A DNA stretch of 64,000 bases from Polynucleobacter necessarius (GTDB lineage: Bacteria > Pseudomonadota > Gammaproteobacteria > Burkholderiales > Burkholderiaceae). The stretch spans positions 1,402,509 through 1,466,508 of the forward strand of contig NZ_LT606948.1 of the NCBI RefSeq assembly GCF_900095185.1. The letters run 5' to 3'. The notes beneath the pieces are model-generated. The model did not search any database. It was not told the DNA's origin and saw only the letters and a program-made list of their open reading frames with translations. The translations under genes were made by a program, and so were the position numbers. Shown in pieces: positions 1 through 10,695 of the stretch (within the stretch, counting starts at the first letter, position 1; each line of letters opens with the position of its first letter).

Positions 1-1290
1 ATCCACTCTGTCGTATTCGGTGGCTTTGCATAGCCTTGCATCTCGTATTGATGATGCCAAACCAAAATTAATTGTTACAGCTGAAGTCGGTGCTCGAGGT
101 GGTAAGGCAGCGCCATATAAGCCGCTCCTTGATGAGGCAATCACTTTGGCTGAGTACAAACCTGAAAAGGTATGGATTGTGAATCGTGGCTTAACTGAAT
201 TCACAAGTGTTGCCGGGCGTGATTTGGGCTATGCAACTGAATGTCAGAAGCGCTTGAATGATTTAGTGCCGATTGAGTGGGTTGATGCAACGCATCCTTC
301 GTATATTTTGTATACATCAGGTACTACCGGCAAACCAAAAAGTGTGCAGCGTGATACAGGCGGCTATGCAGTAGCGCTTGCCGCCTCGATGAAACATATT
401 TTTACCGGCAATGTTGGTGAAACCATGTTCTGCACATCTGATATTGGGTGGGTTGTTGGTCACAGCTACATCATTTATGCGCCTTTACTCTCTGTCCTGT
501 TCTCTGCGCCAACAGCTACATGGTTCATGGTTCATGGTTCATGGTTCATGGTTCATGGTTCATGGTTCATGGTGCGATTAATACGCCTATTGTGGATCAC
601 TACTGGCAGACAGAAACTGACTGGCCAATGTTGGTCATTCAACGTGAAATTGAAGTAATGCCACATAAGTTTGGTTCGCCTGGCTTTCGGTTACAACATG
701 AAATTGCTGGACGAGGCTACCTCCGAGGAATTGGGCCTAGATCAGAAAGGCGTTATTGCTATTGAAGGCCCATTGCCGCCAGGATGTATGCAAACTGTTT
801 GGGGTGACGATAAACGTTTTATTAGTACCTATTGGGAAACTATCCCAGGTAAGTTGATTTACTCAACATTTGACTGGGGTATCAAAGATAAGGATGGTTA
901 CTTCTTCATCTTAGGGCGTACAGACGACGTGATCAACGTTGCAGAACATCGCCTGGGTACGCGTGAAATTAAGGAAAGTATTTCTAGTCATCCAAATATC
1001 TCTGAGGTAGCCGTAGTTGGCATTGAAGATAACCTCAAAGGTCAGGCCGCAATTGCGTTTGTGATACCTATAAGATGCATCCAATACTGCGACGCTTGAG
1101 GCTGAATGCATGAAGACGGTAGGTAGCACTCTTGGTGCAATTGCCCGTCCAGGAAGAGTCTATGTTGTTACAGCTTTTCCTAAAACTTGCTCTGGCAAGA
1201 TTGTGCGTCGCGCGCTGCAGGTGGTAGCCAAGGGCAGAGATCCCGGTGACATTAGCACCATGGAAGACCAGTCTGTTTTGGCTCAAATTT
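1..1290 (+). pseudogene. prpE: Propionyl-CoA synthetase (PrpE/Acs-type) pseudogene, 5' end outside window
   Basis: This is a remnant of an AMP-forming acyl-CoA synthetase that would activate propionate to propionyl-CoA. The adenylation motif TSGTTGKPKSVQ lies near 319-354, DHYWQTETDWP near 594-626, and the C-terminal lysine motif KTCSGKIVRRAL near 1183-1218. PrpE-like wording (SLASRIDDAKPK, YKPLLDEAI) favours propionate over acetate. The reading frame changes near 30, inside a 7-bp repeat at 520-572, near 670 and near 1070-1110. The part of the protein that normally separates the YAPLL and IDHYWQTE blocks is mostly missing and the repeat sits there. It cannot make a functional enzyme. The identity of the family is secure; propionate specificity is inferred. 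Confidence 0.9.
520..572. repeat. Tandem array of seven 7-bp units (ATGGTTC) inside prpE
   Basis: Seven exact head-to-tail copies of ATGGTTC followed by ATGG. Because 7 is not a multiple of 3, the array reads as a 21-bp / 7-residue period (MVHGSWF) in every frame, so it has no stop codon. It occupies the place of a missing segment of the PrpE adenylation domain, and the reading frame needed upstream differs from that needed downstream. Confidence 0.97.
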
Positions 1291-1396
1291 TGCTTTATTT
1301 TTCTATAGGTGGCTCCCCGGGTGCAACTGCTCGGCGAGCCAAACTAGGATAGGAGCTAATCTGGTATGGTTGTTAAGGGTTTACGAGCAAAAATGG

Positions 1397-1402
1397 TATA
1401 AT
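1397..1402 (+). promoter_or_regulatory. Candidate extended -10 element upstream of carA
   Basis: TATAAT preceded by TG one base upstream (TGGTATAAT) forms an extended -10 element about 125 bases before carA. The best -35 candidate (TTAAGG, spacing 18) is weak, as is common with extended -10 promoters. It lies in the only non-coding gap ahead of carAB. Sequence-based call only. Confidence 0.5.
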
Positions 1403-1464
1403 TTCACGGTTCGAAACGAATTAAATTACCCTAGCGCTTAAAGACACTCACCTCCCGCAAACAT

Positions 1465-1493
1465 ACCCTCGGGTTGGTCTTTTTGAGGGTTTT
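1465..1493 (+). promoter_or_regulatory. Hairpin with U-rich loop in the carA leader
   Basis: ACCCTC (1465-1470) and GAGGGT (1485-1490) are perfect inverted arms around a 14-base loop ending in TCTTTT, with TTTG following. It sits between the candidate promoter and the carA start. It could be a leader structure affecting carAB expression; nothing more is shown by the sequence. Confidence 0.3.
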
Positions 1494-1525
1494 GAGCGTC
1501 GGATGGAGCAGGGACTGGAGATGGT

Positions 1526-2719
1526 TTGTCACCCTTGCTTCCTTCTTTTCCTCCCGCCGTGTTGGCTCTCGCCGACGGTACTTTATTTCCCGGATTCAGT
1601 ATCGGCGCCCCCGGCGAGACAGCTGGTGAAGTTGTTTTCAATACTGCCTTAACAGGTTATCAAGAAATCATTACCGATCCCAGTTATGCACGCCAAATTG
1701 TTGCCTTGACATACCCTCATATTGGAAATGTTGGGGTTAATGTGCAAGATGCTGAATCAGATCAGATACATGCTGCTGGTTTAGTGGTAAAGGATTTGCC
1801 TAAACGCGTTTCCAATTTTCGCTCCGAAGGCTCCTTGGATAATTACCTTACTAAGGCCGGTGTTCTTGGTATTACTGGTATTGATACACGTAAACTCACC
1901 AGAATTCTGCGTGACAGGGGCGCTCAGTCAGGCGCTATTGTTGCTGACAATCTCGGAGATAGCTATGAGACTTTGGGCAATAAGGCGTTTGAGCTTGCAA
2001 AAGCATTTCCAGGTATGTCTGGCTTAGACCTTGCAAAGGTGATAACTACCAAGAAGACGTATGAGTGGCGTGAAGCAGAGTGGGATCTTCATGGTCCAAA
2101 TGGAAAACCAGCTTACAAAACTTTGGATGCGAGCAAACCAACAAAGAAGGTTGTGGCCTACGACTTCGGCGTAAAGAGAAATATTCTGCGGATGCTTACT
2201 GAACGTGGTTGCCAATTAACAGTAGTGCCCGCACAAACTAGCGCTTCTGAAGTGTTGGCTATGAATCCAGATGGAGTGTTCTTCTCAAATGGTCCTGGAG
2301 ATCCTGGTCCATGCGATTACGCAATTGCTGCTGCAAAAGACATTATTGAGAAGGGTGTGCCAACTTTTGGCATTTGCCTTGGACATCAAATTATGGGTCT
2401 TGCGGCGGGTGCAAAAACTGTGAAGATGAAATTTGGTCATCATGGAGCTAACCATCCTGTCAAAGATTTAGATACTGGTCGAGTTGCAATTACATCTCAA
2501 AATCATGGTTTTGCTGTTGATGCCAATACCTTGCCGGATGATATTTGTGTAACTCATGTCTCATTATTCGATGCTTCTCTGCAGGGTTTGGCTTGGAAGA
2601 ACAAGCCAGCACTCTGCTTCCAGGGGCATCCTGAAGCCTCACCTGGTCCCCATGATATTGCCTATTTATTTGATCGATTTGTGGAGCTAATGAATGCTGC
2701 CAAGAAGGAGGGCAAATAA
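1526..2719 (+). CDS. carA: Carbamoyl-phosphate synthase small (glutaminase) subunit
   Basis: Hydrolyses glutamine and passes ammonia to CarB for carbamoyl phosphate, the precursor of pyrimidines and arginine. About 397 residues, normal for CarA. The N-terminal domain (to about 150) is followed by a class I amidotransferase domain with the nucleophile Cys in [10 protein letters not shown] (about residue 284) and the His/Glu motif [12 protein letters not shown] near the end. There is no ATG at a suitable place: TTG at 1526, preceded by GGAG at 1517-1520, is the best start; TTG at 1535 would match the family N-terminus ([15 protein letters not shown]) equally well. The stop shares one base with the carB start, so the pair is translationally coupled. 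Confidence 0.95.
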   Translation: MSPLLPSFPPAVLALADGTLFPGFSIGAPGETAGEVVFNTALTGYQEIITDPSYARQIVALTYPHIGNVGVNVQDAESDQIHAAGLVVKDLPKRVSNFRSEGSLDNYLTKAGVLGITGIDTRKLTRILRDRGAQSGAIVADNLGDSYETLGNKAFELAKAFPGMSGLDLAKVITTKKTYEWREAEWDLHGPNGKPAYKTLDASKPTKKVVAYDFGVKRNILRMLTERGCQLTVVPAQTSASEVLAMNPDGVFFSNGPGDPGPCDYAIAAAKDIIEKGVPTFGICLGHQIMGLAAGAKTVKMKFGHHGANHPVKDLDTGRVAITSQNHGFAVDANTLPDDICVTHVSLFDASLQGLAWKNKPALCFQGHPEASPGPHDIAYLFDRFVELMNAAKKEGK

Positions 2720-5700
2720 TGCCTAAGCGTAGCGACATTAAAAGCATTTTGATTATTGGCGCTGGTCCAATTGTGATTGGACAAGCCTGCGAATTTGATT
2801 ATTCGGGCGCACAAGCTTGTAAAGCATTGCGTGACGAGGGATACAAAGTTATTCTAGTGAACAGTAATCCTGCAACCATTATGACTGATCCAGAGATGGC
2901 TGATGTCACCTATATCGAACCGACTACTTGGGAAGTGGTTGAGCGAATAATTGCTACTGAAAAGCCAGATGCGATATTGCCAACGATGGGCGGACAAACA
3001 GCCCTGAACTGCGCTTTAGATTTGCATCGCTATGGCGTGCTGGAGAAATATGGTTGCGAGCTGATTGGGGCATCTCCAGAGACAATTGATAAAGCAGAAG
3101 ATCGTCAGAAGTTTAAAGATGCCATGACCAAAATTGGTCTTGGCTCTGCAAAGTCTGGTATTGCGCATTCTATGGATGAAGCTCATGAAGTTCAGCAGCG
3201 TATCCAGAAGGAAACTGGCAGTTTAGGCTTTCCAGTGGTGATTCGTCCTTCGTTCACTATGGGTGGTTCTGGCGGTGGTATTGCTTATAACCGCGAGGAA
3301 TTTGAAGAAATCTGTAAGCGCGGTCTTGATTTATCTCCAACCCGCGAGCTCTTAATTGAAGAGTCATTGCTTGGTTGGAAAGAGTTTGAAATGGAAGTTG
3401 TACGTGATCGAAGCGATAACTGCATTATTGTCTGCTCGATTGAAAATTTAGACCCGATGGGTGTACACACTGGGGACTCTATTACCGTTGCTCCCGCGCA
3501 AACTCTGACAGACAAAGAATATCAAATCATGCGCAATGCATCGATTGCCGTTCTAAGAGAGATAGGCGTCGATACTGGTGGATCAAATGTACAGTTTTCT
3601 ATTAATCCGATTGATGGAAGAATGATTGTTATTGAGATGAATCCACGAGTCTCTCGTTCATCGGCCTTAGCCTCTAAAGCAACTGGTTTTCCAATTGCTA
3701 AGATCGCGGCCAAACTTGCTGTTGGATATACCTTAGATGAATTGAAGAATGATCTTACTGGTGGCGCTACACCAGCATCCTTTGAGTCTTCAATTGATTA
3801 CGTAGTTACCAAAATCCCTTGTTTTGCATTTGAGAAGTTCCCACAAGCAGATTCTCGTTTAACCACTCAGATGAAATCAGTTGGTGAGGTGATGGCTATT
3901 GGTCGTACCTTTCAAGAATCCTTCCAAAAAGCCCTTCGTGGTTTAGAGGTTAGAGTCGATGGTCTTGATGAAGTATCAACAGACCTTGATGACATCATTA
4001 ATGAAATTAATGAACCTGGTCCAGACCGTATTTGGTATCTAGCTGATGCTTTCCGCATGGGCATGGGGCTTGATGAAATTTATGCTGAAACCAAAGTTGA
4101 TCCTTGGTTCCTTGAGCAAATCGAAGAATTGATTAATATTGAGTCTGAATTAAAGCAACGCAAGATCGATAGTTTGACTGCGCCTGAGTTGCGCTTTGTA
4201 AAGCAAAAGGGTTTTTCCGATCGTCGCTTAGGTAAATTGCTGGGTATTGATGCTGCGTCTGTTCGCGCCGCCCGTCATCGCTTGAAAGTATTGCCCGTAT
4301 ACAAGCGGGTTGATACTTGCGCTGCCGAATTTTCTGCCAATACAGGCTATATGTATTCAACCTATGAAGCAGAGCACGGCGAGTGTGAATCCCGTCCAAC
4401 CACTAAAGAAAAAATTATGGCGCTAGGCGGCGGCCCAAATCGCATTGGTCAGGGTATTGAGTTTGATTACTGTTGTGTTCATGCTGCCTTGGCCATGCGT
4501 GATGACGGCTATGAAACCATCATGGTTAATTGCAATCCTGAAACAGTGTCAACAGACTATGATACGTCTGACCGCTTGTACTTTGAACCATTAACACTTG
4601 AAGATGTGTTGGAGATTGTTGCTAAAGAAAAGCCGAAGGGCGTAATTGTCCAATATGGTGGCCAAATACCTTTAACGTTAGCTTTGGATCTTGAGCGTAA
4701 TGGTGTGCCCATTATCGGCACTTCACCTGACATGATTGATGCAGCAGAAGATCGTGAGCGTTTCCAAAAGTTATTGCAAGATCTTGGTTTGCGACAGCCA
4801 CCCAATCGCACAGCGCGCACTGAAGATGAGGCGCTAAAGCTAGCTGAAGAGATTGGCTATCCCTTGGTTGTTCGTCCATCCTATGTGTTAGGTGGACGCG
4901 CAATGGAAATTGTCCATGATGGTCGTGATCTAGAGCGCTATATGCGTGAAGCTGTAAAGGTATCGCACGATTCACCTGTTTTATTAGATCGCTTTTTAAA
5001 CGACGCGATTGAATGTGATGTCGATTGCATTAGCGATGGAATAACTGTTTTTATTGGTGGCGTTATGGAGCATATTGAGCAGGCCGGCGTTCACTCTGGG
5101 GATTCAGCTTGCTCTTTGCCCCCTTATTCTTTATCAGATAAAACTGTTGAAGAGATTAAGCGGCAAACCGCAGCGATGGCCAAAGGTTTAAATGTGATTG
5201 GCCTGATGAATGTGCAGTTTGCAATTCAGAATGTTGATGGCGAGGATGTCATTTATGTTCTTGAAGTAAATCCGCGCGCATCACGCACTGTACCATTTGT
5301 ATCTAAAGCTACAGGCTTGCAGTTAGCAAAAATTGCTGCTCGTTGCATGGTTGGCCAATCCTTAGCTCAGCAGGGCATTACCTCAGAAGTGAGGCCACCC
5401 TATTTTTCAGTTAAGGAAGCGGTATTTCCATTTAATAAATTCCCTGGAATTGACCCCATTCTTGGGCCAGAAATGCGTTCGACTGGTGAAGTCATGGGAG
5501 TCGGCAAAACCTTTGGCGAAGCTTTGTTTAAATCCCAGTTGGGCGCTGGGGTGAAGTTGCCGAAGAGCGGTACCGTTCTTTTGACAGTAAAGGACAGCGA
5601 TAAGCCTAAAGCAATAGAAGTAGCAAAGTTATTACATCAATTGGGTTTCCCGATGGTTGCTACCAAAGGTACTGCGGCAGCCATTGAGGCTGCTGGATTA

Positions 5701-5982
5701 CCTGTAAAAGTAGTGAATAAGGTTAAAGATGGACGTCCCCATATTGTTGATTTCATCAAGAATGGGGAGATTTCGCTCGTATTTACTACCGTTGATGAGA
5801 CGCGAACAGCAATAGCCGATTCCAGATCAATTCGCACTTCGGCACAGGCCAATGGTGTAACGTATTACACGACAATCAGCGCGGCTCGTGCTGTTATGGA
5901 TGGATTGCTTGCTTCGCAAAATGGCAAGCTCGAGTCCCTTGAGGTCTATTCTTTGCAAAACTTACATCGGGCGCTTATTTAA
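2719..5982 (+). CDS. carB: Carbamoyl-phosphate synthase large subunit
   Basis: Uses two ATP to make carbamoyl phosphate from bicarbonate and the ammonia delivered by CarA. At 1087 residues it is full length. It has the usual duplicated architecture: two ATP-grasp halves (about 1-550 and 550-935), each opening with a nucleotide-binding segment ([35 protein letters not shown]), then a C-terminal MGS-like allosteric domain (about 940-1087). The ATG overlaps the carA stop by one base. No disruption is seen, so this pathway is preserved although neighbours are decaying. Confidence 0.98.
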   Translation: MPKRSDIKSILIIGAGPIVIGQACEFDYSGAQACKALRDEGYKVILVNSNPATIMTDPEMADVTYIEPTTWEVVERIIATEKPDAILPTMGGQTALNCALDLHRYGVLEKYGCELIGASPETIDKAEDRQKFKDAMTKIGLGSAKSGIAHSMDEAHEVQQRIQKETGSLGFPVVIRPSFTMGGSGGGIAYNREEFEEICKRGLDLSPTRELLIEESLLGWKEFEMEVVRDRSDNCIIVCSIENLDPMGVHTGDSITVAPAQTLTDKEYQIMRNASIAVLREIGVDTGGSNVQFSINPIDGRMIVIEMNPRVSRSSALASKATGFPIAKIAAKLAVGYTLDELKNDLTGGATPASFESSIDYVVTKIPCFAFEKFPQADSRLTTQMKSVGEVMAIGRTFQESFQKALRGLEVRVDGLDEVSTDLDDIINEINEPGPDRIWYLADAFRMGMGLDEIYAETKVDPWFLEQIEELINIESELKQRKIDSLTAPELRFVKQKGFSDRRLGKLLGIDAASVRAARHRLKVLPVYKRVDTCAAEFSANTGYMYSTYEAEHGECESRPTTKEKIMALGGGPNRIGQGIEFDYCCVHAALAMRDDGYETIMVNCNPETVSTDYDTSDRLYFEPLTLEDVLEIVAKEKPKGVIVQYGGQIPLTLALDLERNGVPIIGTSPDMIDAAEDRERFQKLLQDLGLRQPPNRTARTEDEALKLAEEIGYPLVVRPSYVLGGRAMEIVHDGRDLERYMREAVKVSHDSPVLLDRFLNDAIECDVDCISDGITVFIGGVMEHIEQAGVHSGDSACSLPPYSLSDKTVEEIKRQTAAMAKGLNVIGLMNVQFAIQNVDGEDVIYVLEVNPRASRTVPFVSKATGLQLAKIAARCMVGQSLAQQGITSEVRPPYFSVKEAVFPFNKFPGIDPILGPEMRSTGEVMGVGKTFGEALFKSQLGAGVKLPKSGTVLLTVKDSDKPKAIEVAKLLHQLGFPMVATKGTAAAIEAAGLPVKVVNKVKDGRPHIVDFIKNGEISLVFTTVDETRTAIADSRSIRTSAQANGVTYYTTISAARAVMDGLLASQNGKLESLEVYSLQNLHRALI

Positions 5983-6040
5983 TCTAAAATCACCTTTCAT
6001 ATGCGTAATTTTGCGCAAGAATTTAAGTTAGGTGAGTAGC

Positions 6041-6517
6041 ATGAGCACAATCCCGATTACAAAGCGCGGCGCAGAACTCCTAAAGGAGGAGTTGCACCGC
6101 CTCAAGCACATTGAGCGTCCGGCTGTAATTAACGCTATTTCAGAAGCACGCGCTCAAGGCGACCTCTCAGAGAATGCTGAGTATGATGCCGCCAAAGAAA
6201 AGCAGGGCTTTATCGAGGGACGCATTCAAGAGTTGGAGGGCAAGCTTTCTGCCGCTCAAATTATTGATCCTGCAGCTCTTGACGTGTCAGGGCGTGTAGT
6301 GTTTGGCGCCACCGTAGACCTTGAGGATCTTGAGGACGGGACGCAATTTACTTATCAAATTGTTGGTGATGATGAGGCGGACATTGCTGCTAGCAAGATT
6401 TCAATCAGCTCACCAATTGCTCGTGCCTTAATTAGCAAAGAAGAGGGTGATGTAGTTGCTGTTCAGGCTCCTGGTGGTAATCGTAAGGTTGAAATACTAG
6501 CCGTTCGTTACGTGTGA
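6041..6517 (+). CDS. greA: Transcription elongation factor GreA
   Basis: GreA rescues backtracked RNA polymerase by stimulating cleavage of the nascent RNA. From ATG 6041 the protein is 158 residues, the standard GreA length; the N-terminal coiled-coil hairpin carries the acidic tip [18 protein letters not shown] and the C-terminal half is the FKBP-like domain ending in EILAVRYV. An in-frame GTG at 6032 exists, but AGGTGA at 6030-6035 is a well-spaced ribosome binding site for ATG 6041. It follows carB by 58 bases and was probably followed by a DUF4149 gene that is now broken. Confidence 0.97.
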   Translation: MSTIPITKRGAELLKEELHRLKHIERPAVINAISEARAQGDLSENAEYDAAKEKQGFIEGRIQELEGKLSAAQIIDPAALDVSGRVVFGATVDLEDLEDGTQFTYQIVGDDEADIAASKISISSPIARALISKEEGDVVAVQAPGGNRKVEILAVRYV

Positions 6518-6725
6518 TGTCTTTGCAACGAGTCCAGAGAATATTTAGTCTGATTTCAGGAGTCTGAGTTGGAAGTGTTATCTGTGTAGGCTTTTTAGTA
6601 GCCTCCATTCTTTTTTTAAGACAGACAGGTTCCTGGCTTGGGTGCCAGGCCTTTTTAAAACCACAGCCTATATTGGCGTCCTTCTCAGCACCATCTTAAT
6701 GGTGATGGCCACTCTTAAGAGCCCA
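6517..6725 (+). pseudogene. DUF4149-type small membrane protein remnant
   Basis: An ATG that overlaps the greA stop (TGATG) opens a short hydrophobic frame: SLQRVQRIFSLISGV, a TGA, then GSVICVGFLVASILFL, followed after frame changes by KTTAYIGVLLSTILMVMATL near 6658-6717. This pattern and the position directly after greA fit the DUF4149 membrane proteins found there in related Burkholderiales. There is one in-frame stop (likely TGG to TGA) and at least one frameshift, and the 3' end runs into the convergent yhbY gene. Function of the family is unknown; identification is by context and wording. Confidence 0.6.
6632..6656 (+). terminator. Terminator-like hairpin within the DUF4149 remnant
   Basis: CCTGGC (6632-6637), a six-base loop and GCCAGG (6644-6649) form a perfect six-pair stem followed by CC and five T. 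It derives from former coding sequence but now lies downstream of greA and could stop its transcription. Prediction only. Confidence 0.4.
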
Positions 6726-7287
6726 GCGATTTTTTTGTGCCGCTCATTCTGACTTTACGCTTTTTAAGCGGTGCTGGAGTAGCTATAGCTTTTCTATATC
6801 CGGGCGATGACCAACCAATCTTGGATTCAGCAGCCTCTGAGCGCCAAACTCTTTTCTTTGGCGTTGCGGATTTAACGGTAGCCGCACGAGCAAAGGGCGA
6901 CGCATTCGAGGCAGAGCAGCGGTTAGGTTGGCGCTTAGTTTGTGGCGCTTGCAATGATTTTTTAGTTTGCTTACTTGAGCGACCCAAGTTACTAAATGCT
7001 TCTTCTACAACATCCTTTGGCTTCCACAGAGCCAGTAGCTTTCCTATGTGCTGAACAGGGGCAGCATCCAATTTGTCGCAGAGTTCTTCATAAATAGCAA
7101 TGCGCTCTTCACGATCATCGCCAAAAACTCGGATCTTGATTAAACCATGATGATTAATGGCCAATTTAGCCTCTTTAATGACCGCAGGAGTTAAGCCATC
7201 TCCACCTACCATGACTACTGGACTCAAGCCATGAGCATCTGCTTTAAGGGATTTTCTTTGTGCGGGGGTAAGTATTAATGCAGTCAT
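6715..7287 (-). CDS. yhbY: YhbY-type CRM-domain RNA-binding protein
   Basis: Binds pre-50S ribosomal particles in relatives and is thought to help 23S rRNA maturation. Residues 1-98 are the CRM domain, beginning LTPAQRKSLKADAHGLSP and containing the GxxG-like loop VMVGGDGLTPAV. The remaining 90 or so residues form a low-complexity basic tail rich in Lys, Ser, Arg and Ala; basic tails occur in Burkholderiales YhbY, while the E. coli protein is only about 97 residues. It is divergent from rlmE, with which it is commonly paired. No damage is visible. Confidence 0.9.
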   Translation of the reverse strand: MTALILTPAQRKSLKADAHGLSPVVMVGGDGLTPAVIKEAKLAINHHGLIKIRVFGDDREERIAIYEELCDKLDAAPVQHIGKLLALWKPKDVVEEAFSNLGRSSKQTKKSLQAPQTKRQPNRCSASNASPFARAATVKSATPKKRVWRSEAAESKIGWSSPGYRKAIATPAPLKKRKVRMSGTKKSLGS

Positions 7288-7413
7288 GAGCTTGATGATA
7301 GAGCATTGACTGTGAAAATCAGCTCTTGAGGTGGAATGTAAGCTGGTTTTTCTGAATTCCTTTTGCTTTAGGGTGCAGAAACCAGGAAAATAAGAAAGGA
7401 AAGTGGGTAAGTT

Positions 7414-8094
7414 GTGGCAAAGAATAAATTTAATAAAAGTTGGTTACAGGATCATTTGACCGATCCCTATGTAAAGATGGCTCAGAAAGAGGGTTATCGT
7501 GCTAGAGCGGTCTATAAGCTTAGTGAAATAGACGAGCAAGATCATCTCATTCAGGCGGGAATGAGTATTGTTGACCTAGGTAGTGCGCCTGGGAGCTGGT
7601 CACAATACGCTCGTCATCGCTTGACTGAGCTCGGTAAAGCCAATCCTAATGTTGAATCAGGTAAACCTGATGGTCAGATTATTGCTATTGATATTCTGCC
7701 AATGGAGGATATAGCGGATGTGCGCTTTATACAGGGAGACTTTCGCGAAGAAGAGGGTCTTGCAGCGCTTGAAGCCCTTCTTCCAAAAGAAGCAGGGGGT
7801 AAGGTTGACCTAGTTCTATCTGATATGGCCCCTAATTTATCTGGGGTTGGGGTAGCTGATGCTGCCAGAATGGTCTTTTTAGCAGAAATTGCCTTAGATT
7901 TTGCAGTTTCTCACCTCAAGCCTGAAGGGGCGTTGCTGATTAAATGCTTCAACGGAAGTGGTTACAGCCAAATCGTTGAGTCCTTTAAAAAAGACTTTAA
8001 AACAGTGGCATCTCGAAAGCCTAAGGTCTCTAGAGCCCGTTCTTCAGAAATATTTTTGCTGGGTAGAACCCTAAAGCCTGCTAAATCAGGATGA
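7414..8094 (+). CDS. rlmE: 23S rRNA 2'-O-ribose U2552 methyltransferase RlmE (FtsJ)
   Basis: Methylates U2552 of 23S rRNA in the A-loop late in 50S assembly. The 226-residue protein has the N-terminal motif [16 protein letters not shown]-binding motif [11 protein letters not shown] (about residues 53-63), the catalytic Asp in [10 protein letters not shown] and the catalytic Lys in [10 protein letters not shown]. It starts at GTG 7414 with AAAGGAAA 15-20 bases upstream. The following gene is ftsH, the same order as ftsJ-ftsH in E. coli. Confidence 0.96.
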   Translation: MAKNKFNKSWLQDHLTDPYVKMAQKEGYRARAVYKLSEIDEQDHLIQAGMSIVDLGSAPGSWSQYARHRLTELGKANPNVESGKPDGQIIAIDILPMEDIADVRFIQGDFREEEGLAALEALLPKEAGGKVDLVLSDMAPNLSGVGVADAARMVFLAEIALDFAVSHLKPEGALLIKCFNGSGYSQIVESFKKDFKTVASRKPKVSRARSSEIFLLGRTLKPAKSG

Positions 8095-8145
8095 TTGCTG
8101 CTTAATTACCCTTAAAAAGTAGGGTTTTAATAAATAAATATCTCA

Positions 8146-8175
8146 TTGGCTCTTGCAAAAGGGTGGTAGTAGAAT
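8146..8175 (+). promoter_or_regulatory. Candidate sigma-70 promoter for ftsH
   Basis: TTGGCT at 8146-8151 and TAGAAT at 8170-8175 are separated by 18 bases and lie about 60 bases before the ftsH start, in the 139-base gap after rlmE. Moderate match to consensus only. Confidence 0.35.
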
Positions 8176-8233
8176 CAAATACTTAGGTAACGATTCGCAT
8201 TAACTCCTGGATCAATCGAGAAAAGGACTCATT

Positions 8234-10111
8234 TTGAACAGCAATATGTTCCAAAAAATCGGTGTGTGGCTAATTGTGGGTCTAGTGCTTTTTACTGTTT
8301 TCAAACAGTTCGATAGGCCTAAGGACCAAAATCAAGTCACCTATTCCCAGTTTATGGATGACGCTAAAGCGGGAAAAGTGAAGCGCGTCGATGTCCAAGG
8401 TCGCACATTACAAGTGACGCCTGCTGACGGTAATAAATATTCCATCATTTCTCCGGGCGATATTTGGATGGTGGGAGACTTGATGAAATATGGCGTTCAG
8501 GTAACTGGTAAAGCAGAAGATGAGCCCAATATGTTGATATCTGCTTTGTACTATTTAGGACCAACACTTTTAATTATTGGTTTTTGGTTTTTCATGATGC
8601 GACAAATGCAGGGTGGCGGCAAAGGAGGAGCATTTTCCTTTGGCAAATCCAAAGCACGCCTAATTGATGAAAACAGTAATACTGTTACCTTTGCCGATGT
8701 CGCTGGATGTGATGAAGCTAAAGAAGAAGTATTTGAGCTAGTCGACTTCTTAAAGGATCCACAGAAATTTCAAAAGTTGGGTGGTCGAATTCCTCATGGC
8801 GTTCTGTTGGTAGGTCCTCCTGGTACCGGTAAGACCCTTTTAGCAAGGGCAATCGCGGGTGAGGCAAAAGCTCCTTTCTTCTCTATTTCCGGTTCTGATT
8901 TCGTAGAAATGTTCGTTGGTGTTGGTGCATCCCGTGTGCGGGATATGTTTGAGAATGCCAAAAAGAATTCCCCTTGCATCATCTTTATTGACGAAATTGA
9001 TGCCGTAGGTCGTCATCGTGGTGCCGGCATGGGTGGCGGCAATGATGAGCGTGAACAAACGCTCAATCAAATGCTGGTTGAGATGGATGGTTTTGAAAGC
9101 AATAGTGGCGTCATTGTGGTTGCTGCAACGAACCGCTCTGATGTATTGGATAAAGCATTACTTCGTCCTGGTCGTTTTGATCGTCAAGTCCACGTCGGTC
9201 TTCCCGATATTCGTGGTCGCGAACAAATTCTCCAAGTGCATATGCGCAAAGTGCCAATCGACCCTGATGTTAATGCTGCTGTTCTTGCTCGTGGTACACC
9301 TGGCTTTTCTGGCGCCGATTTAGCAAACCTCGTAAATGAGGCGGCGTTATTTGCTGCTCGACGTAATAAGCGCTCGGTTGATATGAAGGATTTCGAAGAC
9401 GCTAAGGATAAGATTTACATGGGTCCAGAGCGCAAGTCAGCAGTTATGCGTGAAGAAGAGCGTCGCAATACTGCATATCATGAGTCCGGACACGCAGTTA
9501 TGGCTAAAGTCTTACCCAAGGCTGATCCAGTTCATAAGGTCACTATCATGCCACGCGGTATGGCATTAGGGGTTACTTGGCAACTGCCAGAATTTGATCG
9601 TGTCAATCTTTACAAAGATTGTATGCTTGAAGAGCTAGCGATTTTGTTTGGTGGTCGTGCTGCAGAGGAAGTCTTTTTACACTCTATGAGTACAGGCGCT
9701 TCAAATGACTTTGAACGTGCCACTAAGATGGCTCGAGATATGGTTACACGTTATGGCATGAGCGATAGCTTGGGTACGATGGTGTATGTGGACACTGAAT
9801 CAGAAAGTATTTTTGGTCGTAACAGTACTAAGACGGTTTCCGAGTTAACACAGCAAAAAGTAGATGCGGAAATTCGGAGGTTAATTGATAGTCAGCATGC
9901 CTTAGCTAGGTCTATCTTAGAGCAAAACCGTGACAAGGTTGAGGCTATGGTTGCCGCATTGTTGGAGTGGGAAACTCTTGATGCAGAGCAAATTGATGAC
10001 ATCATGGCAGGTCGTCCTCCGCGCGCTCCAAAACCCCCTCCAACTACCCAGTTTGGTAATACAGCTGGTACTGCAGATCCTGCTACTGGTAGCACTCCTG
10101 CGACTGCGTAA
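8234..10111 (+). CDS. ftsH: ATP-dependent zinc metalloprotease FtsH
   Basis: Membrane-anchored AAA+ protease that degrades misfolded membrane proteins and regulators. Full length at 625 residues: transmembrane helices at about 9-25 and 101-121, Walker A GPPGTGKT at about 194-201, Walker [12 protein letters not shown], the second region of homology RPGRFDRQV, and the zinc site HESGH at about 416-420. The start is TTG 8234, supported by AAAAGGA at 8221-8227 and by the family N-terminus MNSNMFQK; the next ATG (8246) would remove four conserved residues. It precedes folP and glmM, as in E. coli. Confidence 0.97.
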   Translation: MNSNMFQKIGVWLIVGLVLFTVFKQFDRPKDQNQVTYSQFMDDAKAGKVKRVDVQGRTLQVTPADGNKYSIISPGDIWMVGDLMKYGVQVTGKAEDEPNMLISALYYLGPTLLIIGFWFFMMRQMQGGGKGGAFSFGKSKARLIDENSNTVTFADVAGCDEAKEEVFELVDFLKDPQKFQKLGGRIPHGVLLVGPPGTGKTLLARAIAGEAKAPFFSISGSDFVEMFVGVGASRVRDMFENAKKNSPCIIFIDEIDAVGRHRGAGMGGGNDEREQTLNQMLVEMDGFESNSGVIVVAATNRSDVLDKALLRPGRFDRQVHVGLPDIRGREQILQVHMRKVPIDPDVNAAVLARGTPGFSGADLANLVNEAALFAARRNKRSVDMKDFEDAKDKIYMGPERKSAVMREEERRNTAYHESGHAVMAKVLPKADPVHKVTIMPRGMALGVTWQLPEFDRVNLYKDCMLEELAILFGGRAAEEVFLHSMSTGASNDFERATKMARDMVTRYGMSDSLGTMVYVDTESESIFGRNSTKTVSELTQQKVDAEIRRLIDSQHALARSILEQNRDKVEAMVAALLEWETLDAEQIDDIMAGRPPRAPKPPPTTQFGNTAGTADPATGSTPATA

Positions 10112-10300
10112 TTTTAATATTGCCTCAGTCTGAGGCTCGATCATGGTCAGAGAATAACGCCCACAACTTGGCGTTTAGACAACGTATTCGCCCGATTGTG
10201 ATGGGTATTCTGAATGCAACTCCAGATTCTTTTTCAGATGGTGGCAAAAATAGAACGCCAAGTGATGGCGTAGCACAAGCAGAATTAATGATCGCTAATG

Positions 10301-10339
10301 GCGTAGATCTCCTCGCTAGACATCGGAGGAGATCTACGC
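10301..10339. repeat. Perfect 14-bp inverted repeat overwriting the folP active-site motif
   Basis: Left arm GCGTAGATCTCCTC (10301-10314), 11-base loop (10315-10325), right arm GAGGAGATCTACGC (10326-10339). The left arm encodes the normal GVDLL; the right arm and loop replace what should encode DIGGEST. Arms are exact reverse complements. Confidence 0.95.
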
Positions 10340-10671
10340 GTCCAGGAGCTGATCCAGTTGTGCTGCAAGAGGATTGTGGCGTTCCTTGAACTATAGACAC
10401 ATATCAAGCTGAAACCATGCGTCAAGCTCTGCACGCTGGCGTTGACTGTCTGAATGATATATGAGCTCTAAGACAAGAGGGTGCAATTAAGGCAGTCTTG
10501 GAAAGTAGTAACTGCGGACTTATTCTGATGCATAAGTAACGCGATCCATTGACCATGCAATTCAATCTACAATATCAGGATGTGATTGTTGACGTTAGCA
10601 TCTGTTTGAAAGATCGTATTAACCAATTAATAGTCCATGGTATCGAACCACATTGGATTGCTATTGATCCA

Positions 10672-10695
10672 GGTTTTGGTTTTGGTTTTGGTTTT
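10672..10695 (+). repeat. Four tandem GGTTTT units in folP
   Basis: The hexamer GGTTTT is repeated four times where intact FolP proteins usually have a shorter Gly-Phe-Gly-Phe-Gly stretch (DPGFGFGK). The array is followed by TAG. It looks like a replication-slippage expansion with loss of the following codons. Confidence 0.85.

Noticed and set aside
520-572. Short CRISPR-like array
   Set aside because: Units are 7 bp with no spacers; this is a simple tandem repeat.
448-765. An open frame with a MVHGSWF peptide repeat, as a novel repeat protein
   Set aside because: The frame exists only because a 7-bp repeat has no stop in any frame; both flanks are PrpE sequence.
1438-1641. Proline-rich minus-strand ORF over the carA start
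   Set aside because: Overlaps the carA leader and conserved CarA N-terminus; no homology-like wording.
8105-8130. ACCCT...AGGGT hairpin after rlmE as a terminator
   Set aside because: Short stem with a weak T-run; not convincing enough to list.
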